A program made the position numbers and the translations under genes. This document shows positions 18,599-26,565 of a stretch of 64,000 nt of DNA, piece by piece (the stretch's first letter is position 1; the number at the start of each line of letters is the position of its first letter). The DNA lies in the NCBI RefSeq assembly GCF_015667795.1, contig NZ_JADPEL010000001.1, forward strand, positions 16,574 to 80,573, given 5' to 3'. This stretch comes from Clostridium sp. D53t1_180928_C8. Its GTDB lineage: Bacteria > Bacillota > Clostridia > Clostridiales > Clostridiaceae. The notes under the pieces were generated by a model. It did no database searches. It was given only the letters and a program-made list of their open reading frames with translations, and was not told the origin of the DNA.

Positions 18599-18701
18599 AC
18601 AGTAATAATTAAATACTAAAGCTTATTATATGATACTTTCTTCCGGTAATATCATTAAATTTTCTCTATCACTGGCTTTAAAACTTAAGTCTGCAATTAA
18701 G

Positions 18702-20120
18702 TTAAACTTTTTCTATCTTAAGCATATTAGTACCACCAGTATAATTAGTTGGCATACCAGCAGCTACTATAATGTCATCACCTTCTTGAGCTATATTTAA
18801 GTTTTTAACAACTGTTTTGGCTTCAGTAAGAATATCATCTGTAGTAGCAAATTGTTGACACAAAATAGGCAATACTCCAAAGTTTAAACTTAAACCTCTC
18901 ATAACATCAGAGTGAGGTGTTATTGCTATTATTGGACACTTAGGTTTATACTTTGAAACAAGTTTTGCTGTTGAGCCAGAATTAGTGGCAGCAACTATTG
19001 CCTTAGCATTCAAAACATTAGATGTTCTACAAGTAGAATAGCTTATTGCTTCAGCAAAATCATACATAGCAGGTTCCTTTAATCTTTGGTTTAAATAATT
19101 ATAATCTAAATGAGCTTCAGTTTCCTTTGCTATTTTAGACATAGTTCTTGCGGCTTCTATTGGGTATAGTCCACTAGCACTTTCTCCACTTAGCATAATT
19201 GCATCAGTTCCATCAAAAATAGCATTACATATATCACATGCTTCAGCTCTTGTAGGAAGTGAATTTCTTATCATTGAATCAAGCATTTGAGTTGCTGTAA
19301 TAACAATTTTACCAGCTTCATTACATTTTTTTATTATATTTTTTTGGATAATAGGAACTCTTTCTATGGGAATTTCAACTCCCATATCACCTCTAGCTAC
19401 CATTATACCATCAGCAACACTTAATATTGGATCAATATTGTTTACTCCCTCTTGACTTTCTATTTTAGCTATAATTTGAATATTTTTTCCGTTATTAGAA
19501 TTTAATAAATCTCTTATTTCTAAAACATCTGATGCTTTTCTAACAAATGAAGCAGCAACAAAATCTACGCCCATTTTACATCCAAAAATTAAATCATCTT
19601 TATCTTTTTCTGTTACAGAAGGTAAATTAATACTAACGTTTGGAACATTTACACCTTTATGATTTTTAATAATTCCATCATTTAATACCTTACATATTAT
19701 GTTTTTACCTTGAATATCAATTATTTCAAAAGATAATAATCCGTCATCAACAAGAATCGTACCACCAATATTTACATCTTTGTACAGCTCTTCGTAAGTA
19801 ATAGAACAAGATTTATTATCACCTAGTATTTCCTTATCGCACACAAATGCAAAGTCTTGACCAGTCTTTAATTTTACACCATCATTAATAAAATTATGTG
19901 TTCTTATTTTAGGCCCCTTAATATCTAGCATTATTGCAGTTGGTGTGTTTAAATTAGTTCTAATTTTTTTTATTAATTCTATTTTATCTTTATGAGTTTC
20001 ATGAGTTCCATGGGAAAAGTTTAGTCTAGCTACATTCATGCCTATTTTTATAAATTCAGTTAATATTTCTTCATTGTCACTTGAAGGTCCTATTGTAAAA
20101 ATCATTTTAGTCTTTTGCAT
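18702..20120 (-). CDS. pyk: Pyruvate kinase
   Basis: This enzyme converts phosphoenolpyruvate and ADP to pyruvate and ATP, the last step of glycolysis. The 472-aa product opens KTKMIFTIGPSS, has NFSHGTHE, LDIKGPKIRT, the active-site region IIAKIESQEGV and MVARGDMGVEIP, and ITATQMLDSM. The length is that of the form without the extra C-terminal PEP-utiliser domain found in Bacillus. GAGGTGG lies before the ATG on the minus strand. It is divergent from pepD, and no phosphofructokinase gene is adjacent. Confidence 0.97.
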   Translation of the reverse strand: MQKTKMIFTIGPSSDNEEILTEFIKIGMNVARLNFSHGTHETHKDKIELIKKIRTNLNTPTAIMLDIKGPKIRTHNFINDGVKLKTGQDFAFVCDKEILGDNKSCSITYEELYKDVNIGGTILVDDGLLSFEIIDIQGKNIICKVLNDGIIKNHKGVNVPNVSINLPSVTEKDKDDLIFGCKMGVDFVAASFVRKASDVLEIRDLLNSNNGKNIQIIAKIESQEGVNNIDPILSVADGIMVARGDMGVEIPIERVPIIQKNIIKKCNEAGKIVITATQMLDSMIRNSLPTRAEACDICNAIFDGTDAIMLSGESASGLYPIEAARTMSKIAKETEAHLDYNYLNQRLKEPAMYDFAEAISYSTCRTSNVLNAKAIVAATNSGSTAKLVSKYKPKCPIIAITPHSDVMRGLSLNFGVLPILCQQFATTDDILTEAKTVVKNLNIAQEGDDIIVAAGMPTNYTGGTNMLKIEKV

Positions 20121-20241
20121 AAAACCACCTCACTTTAATTAAAATAAAAATTGTAGATTATAATTTGACTGTTATATAGATATGATGTACTAATTAATAT
20201 ATAATTATTTTAACATAATTAAACAGTAAGGAGACTTAAAA

Positions 20242-21693
20242 ATGAAAATTTTACAAGATTTAGAACCTAAAGAAGTTTTTGAGTATTTTGAAGCAATTTC
20301 AAATATTCCAAGAGGATCAGGAAATGAAAAAGGAATAAGTGATTATTTATTAAACTTTGGTAAAGACTTAGGACTTGAATCAATTCAAGATGAGGCATTA
20401 AATGTTATTATAAAAAAGCCTGGAACAAAGGGATATGAAAATGCACCAACTGTTATTATTCAAGGACACATGGATATGGTCTGTGAAAAAAATAATGGAG
20501 TAGATCATGATTTTGAAAAAGATCCATTAAAGTTAAGAATAATAGATGATTATATATATGCAACAGATACAACGTTAGGTGCTGATAATGGTATAGCGGT
20601 TGCTTATGCTATGGCAATATTGGCATCAAAGGATATTCCACATCCACCAATAGAAGTGCTAATAACTACAGATGAAGAAACAGGAATGTCTGGAGCTATG
20701 GCTATTAATAAAGCACATATAGATGGTAAAATATTGATAAATTTAGATAATGAAGAAGAAGGATATCTTTTAGTAAGTTGTGCCGGTGGAATAAGAAGTA
20801 CAGCTACTATTAATATAGAAAAGCAAGATTTAAATAATAAAAAGTTAATTAAAATAAACATATCAGGACTTAAGGGTGGTCACTCTGGTATGGATATAAT
20901 TAAAGAAAGAGGAAATTCAAATAAAATCTTAGGAAGAGTGCTTAAAGGATTATCAAGAGAGGTTAAGTTCAATCTTGTTAATTTAAATGGTGGTTCTAAA
21001 AATAATGCTATTCCAAGAGAAGCTGAAGCTATAATAGCTATAGATGCTAAAAATGAAAATACAGTTATAGATATAATAAAAAATTGGAATGATATTATAG
21101 TTAATGAGTTAAGAACTCAAGATTCAGGATTAAAAATAGAAGGATTAGTAATTAATGATAATATAACTAAAGAATTTAATGATGAAAGTACTAGTAAGGT
21201 TATAGATTTATTATATTTATATCCAAATGGAATAAACTCAAGAAGTGTTGAAATAGAAGGATTAGTAGAAAGCTCAACTAATTTAGGCGTTTTAACTACT
21301 AATGAAACTACTGTTGAATTTGATTCAGCAATAAGAAGTTCTATTCCATCATTAAAGGAGGAAATAGTATTAAGAAGTAAAACTATAGTTGAACTTTTAG
21401 GTGGAAAATTTACAACTACATCAGATTACCCAGGATGGGAATATAATCCGAATTCAGAGATAAGGGAAATTTGCCAAAAGGTTCATAAAGATCTTTATGG
21501 AAGTGAAGCAAAAATAGTTGCTATTCATGCAGGGGTTGAATGTGGATTGTTTAATGAAAAGTTAGGTAATCTTGATATGATAAGCTTTGGACCAAACCTT
21601 TATGATGTGCATACACCGGATGAGCATATGAGTGTTACATCAGTAAAAAACTGTTATGAATATTTAAAAGCAATACTTAAGGAAATAAAATAG
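20242..21693 (+). CDS. pepD: Aminoacyl-histidine dipeptidase (M20 family, PepD)
   Basis: PepD is a cytosolic zinc dipeptidase that cleaves Xaa-His and other dipeptides. The 483-aa product has GHMDMVCEK (~75), the metal bridge region TTLGADNGIAVAYAMAIL, the general-base motif TTDEETGMSGA and GLKGGHSGMDI, all typical of this M20 branch. The length is standard. AGTAAGGAGAC precedes the ATG, and a strong terminator follows, so it is probably a single-gene unit. Confidence 0.93.
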   Translation: MKILQDLEPKEVFEYFEAISNIPRGSGNEKGISDYLLNFGKDLGLESIQDEALNVIIKKPGTKGYENAPTVIIQGHMDMVCEKNNGVDHDFEKDPLKLRIIDDYIYATDTTLGADNGIAVAYAMAILASKDIPHPPIEVLITTDEETGMSGAMAINKAHIDGKILINLDNEEEGYLLVSCAGGIRSTATINIEKQDLNNKKLIKINISGLKGGHSGMDIIKERGNSNKILGRVLKGLSREVKFNLVNLNGGSKNNAIPREAEAIIAIDAKNENTVIDIIKNWNDIIVNELRTQDSGLKIEGLVINDNITKEFNDESTSKVIDLLYLYPNGINSRSVEIEGLVESSTNLGVLTTNETTVEFDSAIRSSIPSLKEEIVLRSKTIVELLGGKFTTTSDYPGWEYNPNSEIREICQKVHKDLYGSEAKIVAIHAGVECGLFNEKLGNLDMISFGPNLYDVHTPDEHMSVTSVKNCYEYLKAILKEIK

Positions 21694-21700
21694 TTGAAAA

Positions 21701-21731
21701 AGTGAAGACAGAAATGTCTTCGCTTTTTTTT
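21701..21731 (+). terminator. Terminator after pepD
   Basis: Perfect 10-bp stem AGTGAAGACA/TGTCTTCGCT, GAAA loop, then seven T. Confidence 0.93.
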
Positions 21732-21817
21732 ATTATTATGTATATAAATGAGTATTAATGAATATATTGTAATGTAATACGAAACATAATAAATAAAGGA
21801 TTGAGGAGGATGAGAAA

Positions 21818-22627
21818 GTGAGGTATACAAGATATAACTACAAGAAAAAGAAAAATAATGATATCGTAAAACTTATTCTATCATTTATTGGTATGAGTGC
21901 ATTTGTAATAATAGTGGGGGTACTTCTTGCCAATGTAATAATTCATTTCTTACCGATAAATAATGCCACTAATGGTGAAGCTGCTAGTAGTAATGAGCAG
22001 TCACAGAGTGATAATTCAGAAAATGTAAATGCAGAAGCAACAAATGAACAACAAGATATACAAGTAAATGCAGATGTAAGTAAAGAAGTAAATAATAATG
22101 AACAAGCTTCTGAAGTTACTCAAGGAACTATTAATACAAATTTTGTAGCTATTCAGTGTGGATATTTTGCAGAAGAAGGCAATGCAAAAGAAACATTTAA
22201 TAAGATTTCTAGTGGGTATGGAGCTTTTATATATAATGATGCAGATAAGTTTAAAGTATTAGCAGGTGTTTATACAACAGAAGAAGGTCAAGCTGTTATA
22301 GATAAACTAACCGCTAGTGGAATTGAATGTGCTAAGGTTGATTTTAATCTTAATAGCAGTAATGCTGTTGAAAGCCAAATAGCAGGTATATATGATGGGT
22401 ATTTAGAAATATTAGATACTGCATTTAAGGATGATGTAAAATCAGTAGATACTACAGATTTTAAGGAATGGGTGAGTAAACTAGATGATATAAAAGAAGG
22501 AGATAAATATGAAGTTTTAGCTGATGTGAAAAAACATATTAATGAGTTAGGGGCAGAAATAAAGAAGGAAAATGTAGCTAACGAAATGCAATATTTATAT
22601 AAAGTTTTATTAAGCTTTAATAAATAA
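21818..22627 (+). CDS. SPOR-domain membrane protein in the spoIIB position
   Basis: The 269-aa product has a basic cytoplasmic start (RYNYKKKKNND), one membrane helix (~20-45), a low-complexity linker rich in N, Q, E and S (~50-105) and a SPOR-like domain (~108-175, FVAIQCGYFAEEGNAKE...). SPOR domains bind denuded septal peptidoglycan. In B. subtilis, spoIIB (also a SPOR protein) sits just before maf-radC-mreB, so this is probably the positional counterpart. The start is GTG at 21818 with GAGGAGGA upstream; the ATG at 21810 runs into a stop after three codons. Confidence 0.75.
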   Translation: MRYTRYNYKKKKNNDIVKLILSFIGMSAFVIIVGVLLANVIIHFLPINNATNGEAASSNEQSQSDNSENVNAEATNEQQDIQVNADVSKEVNNNEQASEVTQGTINTNFVAIQCGYFAEEGNAKETFNKISSGYGAFIYNDADKFKVLAGVYTTEEGQAVIDKLTASGIECAKVDFNLNSSNAVESQIAGIYDGYLEILDTAFKDDVKSVDTTDFKEWVSKLDDIKEGDKYEVLADVKKHINELGAEIKKENVANEMQYLYKVLLSFNK

Positions 22628-22702
22628 AAAAAATAAATGAATAAATATCAATAAATGTAAAAAAATACATTAAAAATTAAGAAAAATTTATATAATATTC
22701 TA

Positions 22703-22806
22703 CAAAAAATTCATATAGAAAAAGAGGAAAGTGCTTGTTTGAATACCTATTAAGTGATAAACTATATTAGAAATAAAGATAGGTGACAAGTATTTACCTC
22801 TTTTTT
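22703..22806 (+). ncRNA. Candidate small RNA with its own promoter and terminator
   Basis: In the 248-nt gap before maf, TATAAT (22691-22696) predicts a start near 22703. A nested hairpin follows: AAAGAGG (22721-22727) with CCTCTTT (22798-22804), TGCTTGT with ACAAGTA, and ACCTAT with ATAGGT around a ~30-nt AT-rich apical loop. It ends in TTTTTT. No ORF fits. The -35 box is poor. It could also be just a long terminator of the SPOR gene, but the multi-part stem is unusual for that. Confidence 0.4.
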
Positions 22807-22896
22807 ATTGTGTTTTAAATTAAATTTTAAAGTCAAGTGTAAGACTAACGTTAAATTGGGAATAATAATTAATAAATGACTGTAGGATGTGATATT

Positions 22897-23463
22897 TTGA
22901 AGTTTGTATTAGCATCAGCTTCAGAACGTAGAAAAGAGTTATTATCTAGGATAATAAAGGATTTTGAAGTTAGAGTTAGTGATTTTGATGAAGAATCAGT
23001 ACGTGTTAATGAGGACATAGAAAAGTATGTTAAAACATTATCAGAAGGAAAAGCTAGGTCTGTAGCATTAAATTATAGTAGGGATTCTATAATAATAGGA
23101 GCTGATACTATAGTTGTTATAGATAATAATGTTCTTGGAAAACCAAAAGATAAGAATGATGCTTTTAGAATGCTTAAGTCATTAAGTAATAATGTTCATA
23201 GAGTATATTCTGGAGTTACAGTTATTAATAATAGTACAAAAGTAATAAAAAGTGAATGTCTGTATACAGAGGTTTATTTTTCAGAGCTTTCAGATGAGGA
23301 AATATGGAAGTACATAGACACCGGAGAATGTTTAGATAAAGCAGGAGCTTATGGAATACAAGGTTTTGGTGGAGTATTTGTTAAAAGTATAAATGGATGT
23401 TACTACAATGTAGTCGGATTACCATTAAACTTACTAAACAAAATGATAAAAGAAATTTTATAA
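22897..23463 (+). CDS. maf: Maf-like nucleoside triphosphate pyrophosphatase
   Basis: Maf proteins hydrolyse dTTP, UTP and modified pyrimidine NTPs to monophosphates and affect septum formation when overproduced. The product starts KFVLASASERRKELL and contains IIGADTIVVIDN and KAGAYGIQGFGGVFVK, all family signatures. I place the start at TTG 22897, where the protein matches the usual Maf N-terminus and AGGATGTG lies upstream; an in-frame ATG at 22876 lacks an SD. It is the first of a dense run with radC and mreB. Confidence 0.92.
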   Translation: MKFVLASASERRKELLSRIIKDFEVRVSDFDEESVRVNEDIEKYVKTLSEGKARSVALNYSRDSIIIGADTIVVIDNNVLGKPKDKNDAFRMLKSLSNNVHRVYSGVTVINNSTKVIKSECLYTEVYFSELSDEEIWKYIDTGECLDKAGAYGIQGFGGVFVKSINGCYYNVVGLPLNLLNKMIKEIL

Positions 23464-23500
23464 GTTGGGGGATGGATATTATTACTTAAAAGGAGTGCTT

Positions 23501-24190
23501 ATGGCAGGAAATATAAGAGTAAGTGATATACCATTAAATGAAAGACCAGTTGAAAAATTACTTCAGTTTGGGGTAGAAAGTTTAAGTAACGAAGAACTAT
23601 TAGCTATATTGTTACGAACAGGTACAAAAGGAGAAAATGTCATAGCTTTAAGTAGAAGACTGCTAATAGAGCTAGATGGCTTAGACGGACTTTTAAATGT
23701 AAGTTTTGAAGAAGCAAGTAAAATTAAGGGTATTAAGAAAGTAAAGGCTTGTCAAATAATTGCCATGATGGAGTTGTTTAATAGGTTTAAAACCTTAAAA
23801 TCTCAAAAAGAGAATTTTAAAATTTCATCACCTAAAGATGTTTCAACATTATTAATTAATGAAATGAGCAATTTTAAGCAAGAAGTATTTAAATTAATAC
23901 TATTAAATACTAAGAATATTATAATAGGAACTAAAGATGTATTTAAGGGAACCTTGAACTCATCTATAGTTCATCCACGAGAAGTTTTTAAAGAGGCAGT
24001 TCAAAGGGGCAGTGCAAATATAATAGTTTGTCACAACCACCCATCAGGAGACCCTAATCCAAGTAAAGAGGATATTGATATAACTCTTAGATTAAAGGAA
24101 TGTGGTAATATTATGGGAATTGGATTGTTAGATCATATTATAATTGGTAATAATAAATATGTTAGTTTAAAGGAAAAAGGAATTATATAA
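23501..24190 (+). CDS. radC: RadC-family JAMM-domain protein
   Basis: The 229-aa product has an N-terminal helix-hairpin-helix region ([19 protein letters not shown]) and a C-terminal JAB1/MPN metalloprotease-like site [16 protein letters not shown]. The biochemical role of RadC is unsettled; a repair role was proposed and later questioned. I chose ATG 23501, which has AAAGGAG at ideal distance, over a TTG at 23465. It sits between maf and mreB, as in many Firmicutes. Confidence 0.93.
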   Translation: MAGNIRVSDIPLNERPVEKLLQFGVESLSNEELLAILLRTGTKGENVIALSRRLLIELDGLDGLLNVSFEEASKIKGIKKVKACQIIAMMELFNRFKTLKSQKENFKISSPKDVSTLLINEMSNFKQEVFKLILLNTKNIIIGTKDVFKGTLNSSIVHPREVFKEAVQRGSANIIVCHNHPSGDPNPSKEDIDITLRLKECGNIMGIGLLDHIIIGNNKYVSLKEKGII

Positions 24191-24207
24191 TTGAAAGGGG
24201 AATTCAT

Positions 24208-25227
24208 ATGGGATTTTTCAGTAGTAATAAAGATATGGGAATTGATTTAGGAACAGCTAACACGCTTGTTTTTGTAAAAGGTAAAGGAATAGTGTTAAGC
24301 GAACCTTCAGTTGTAGCAATAAATAGTAATACAAGAAAACCTCTAGCAGTTGGGCAAGAAGCAAAGCTTATGATAGGTAGAACACCTGGAAATATAGTAG
24401 CAATAAGACCTCTTAAAGATGGTGTTATAGCTGACTTTGATGTTGCACAAACAATGCTTAAGAAATTAATAGAAAAAGTAACAAGTAAAAGCGCATTTAC
24501 TAGTCCAAGAATAATAGTATGTTACCCATCAGGAGTAACAGAAGTAGAAAGAAGAGCCATTGAAGAAGCTGCAAAGTTTGCTGGAGCAAGAGATGTTGTT
24601 TTAATGGAAGAACCTATGGCTGCAGCTATAGGGGCAGGGCTTCCAGTTGGTGAGCCTACAGGAAGTATGATTGTTGATATCGGTGGAGGAACTACTGAAG
24701 TAGCAATTATTTCTTTGGGTGGAATAGTAACTAGCAAGTCATTAAGAGTTGCTGGGGATGAGTTAGATCAAGCAATAATTGCGTATGTTAAAAAAGAGTT
24801 TAGCTTAATGATCGGAGAAAGAACAGCTGAACAAATAAAAATGGAATTAGGATCAGCATATAAAATAGATGATGAGAATGCTTCTATGGATATCAAGGGA
24901 AGAGATATGATAACAGGTCTTCCGAAGATAGTTACAATAACAGAAGATCAAATAAGAGAAGCATTAAAAGAGCCAGTATATTCAATTATAGAATCAATAA
25001 AAACTACATTAGAGAAAACTCCACCAGAATTATCAGCTGATATAATGGAAAAAGGAATAATGTTAGCTGGAGGCGGAGCTTTACTAAAAGGGCTAGATAA
25101 ATTAATAAACCACGAAACAAATATGCCTGTTCATATTGCTGAGACACCATTAGATTGTGTTGTTTTAGGAGCAGGAAAAGCACTAGAAAATTTTGACGAA
25201 TTAAGTAAGACTCAAAGAGGTCAATAA
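24208..25227 (+). CDS. mreB: Rod-shape actin homologue MreB
   Basis: MreB forms membrane filaments that guide lateral wall synthesis. The 339-aa product has the actin-fold phosphate loops [12 protein letters not shown] and [12 protein letters not shown], the adenosine motif [10 protein letters not shown] and the family string [11 protein letters not shown]. It starts 17 nt after radC with GAAAGGGGA upstream. The last base of its stop codon is the first base of mreC, so the two are translationally coupled. Confidence 0.98.
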   Translation: MGFFSSNKDMGIDLGTANTLVFVKGKGIVLSEPSVVAINSNTRKPLAVGQEAKLMIGRTPGNIVAIRPLKDGVIADFDVAQTMLKKLIEKVTSKSAFTSPRIIVCYPSGVTEVERRAIEEAAKFAGARDVVLMEEPMAAAIGAGLPVGEPTGSMIVDIGGGTTEVAIISLGGIVTSKSLRVAGDELDQAIIAYVKKEFSLMIGERTAEQIKMELGSAYKIDDENASMDIKGRDMITGLPKIVTITEDQIREALKEPVYSIIESIKTTLEKTPPELSADIMEKGIMLAGGGALLKGLDKLINHETNMPVHIAETPLDCVVLGAGKALENFDELSKTQRGQ

Positions 25228-26069
25228 TGAAACCTTTTAAAAATAAACTGGCAGTAACTATAGTGGTACTGTCAGTTGCCTTTTTAGGCATAATTATTTT
25301 CAGTTTAAAAAGTAATTCAAATATTATATCTAGTGGTGTAGGTAGTGTTATTAGTCCATTACAAAAGATAATTTATACTGCAAACGATAAGCTAAAGGGA
25401 TCTTTTGATTTCTTTATTAATTTTTCAAAAGTAAAAAAAGAGAATGAAGAACTTGCATCTAAAAATGCAGAATTAGAAAATCAATTAATTGAATATAATA
25501 GAATGAAAGATGAAAATACAAGATTAAGAGAAATGTTTGAGTATTCTCAAGCTAATCAAAACTATAATTATTTAGGGTGTAATATAGTTGGATATAGTGG
25601 GGGAAATATTTCTAATGGTTATATAATTGATAAAGGAACCAATAGTGGAATAAAAAAAGATATGGTTGTAATAACTCCAGTAGGCTTAGTTGGAAAAGTT
25701 ACTAAAGCAGAAAGTAATTATTCCATTGTTCAGACTATATTAAATGAAAATATTGCTGTGGCTTCTATGGTAGAGAGTACTAGAGAAACAACAGGAATAT
25801 TACAAGGAAATACAGATAACAAAAATAAAAAGTTAACTATATTATCGAATATCCCAATAGATTCTGAGATAAAAGAGGGAGATGTAATTTTAACTTCAGG
25901 TCTTGGCGGAATGTATCCACAAGAAATTAGAATTGGGGAAGTAGCTTCAGTGGAAGTGGATAGTGTTGGAATCATGAAGAAAGCAATTGTTAAACCTTAT
26001 GTAGACTTTAATAAACTTGAAGAATTATTTGTGGTAGTTCCTAAAGAAGAAATTAATATTGGGGAGTAG
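25227..26069 (+). CDS. mreC: Rod shape-determining protein MreC
   Basis: MreC links MreB filaments to the periplasm-side wall synthases. The 280-aa product has one N-terminal membrane helix (~8-30), a coiled coil (~63-105, KKENEELASKNAELENQ) and the beta-rich MreC domain with GLVGKV and TSGLGGMYPQEIRIGEV. Its start overlaps the mreB stop, and mreD follows with an SD inside its 3' end. Confidence 0.96.
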   Translation: MKPFKNKLAVTIVVLSVAFLGIIIFSLKSNSNIISSGVGSVISPLQKIIYTANDKLKGSFDFFINFSKVKKENEELASKNAELENQLIEYNRMKDENTRLREMFEYSQANQNYNYLGCNIVGYSGGNISNGYIIDKGTNSGIKKDMVVITPVGLVGKVTKAESNYSIVQTILNENIAVASMVESTRETTGILQGNTDNKNKKLTILSNIPIDSEIKEGDVILTSGLGGMYPQEIRIGEVASVEVDSVGIMKKAIVKPYVDFNKLEELFVVVPKEEINIGE

Positions 26070-26073
26070 AAGT

Positions 26074-26565
26074 ATGAAGAGATTATATTTGATAATTGCA
26101 TTAATACTCTTATTGATTATTGATAATACTTTATTACCTTATTATTCTATATATGGAGCTTTCCCAAGTTTATTATTTACATTTGCAATGGCTTATTCAA
26201 TTATTAGAGGAAAAGAAGAGGCTATTTTTATAGGAGTAGTAAGTGGATTTCTACAAGATATATTTTTCTTTTCAGGATTTGGGGTAAACTTATTTTTAAA
26301 TATGCTTTTATGTCTTTTATGTGCAAAAATAGGAGAAAGTATATTTAAGGAAAATAGATTAGTTCCAGTTTTAACAGCATTGGGTATTTCGGGATTAAAG
26401 GTTTTAGGAGTAGTGATTATATTTAAGTTATTTTCACAAACAATCAACATACAGGTAGCATTAATTTCATGTGTTTTAAATAGTATTTGTATGATGATTT
26501 TTTATACGTTAATTTTAAAAATATTGGATAAATATTTAGAGAGAAATACATGGAGGTTTAAATGA
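26074..26565 (+). CDS. mreD: Rod shape-determining protein MreD
   Basis: The 163-aa product is an integral membrane protein with about five hydrophobic segments and the family region FLQDIFFFSGFGVN. It acts with MreC and the elongasome. I start it at ATG 26074, preceded by GGGGAG; an in-frame TTG at 26059 would lie inside mreC. Its TGA overlaps the ATG of the next gene (ATGA). Confidence 0.93.
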   Translation: MKRLYLIIALILLLIIDNTLLPYYSIYGAFPSLLFTFAMAYSIIRGKEEAIFIGVVSGFLQDIFFFSGFGVNLFLNMLLCLLCAKIGESIFKENRLVPVLTALGISGLKVLGVVIIFKLFSQTINIQVALISCVLNSICMMIFYTLILKILDKYLERNTWRFK

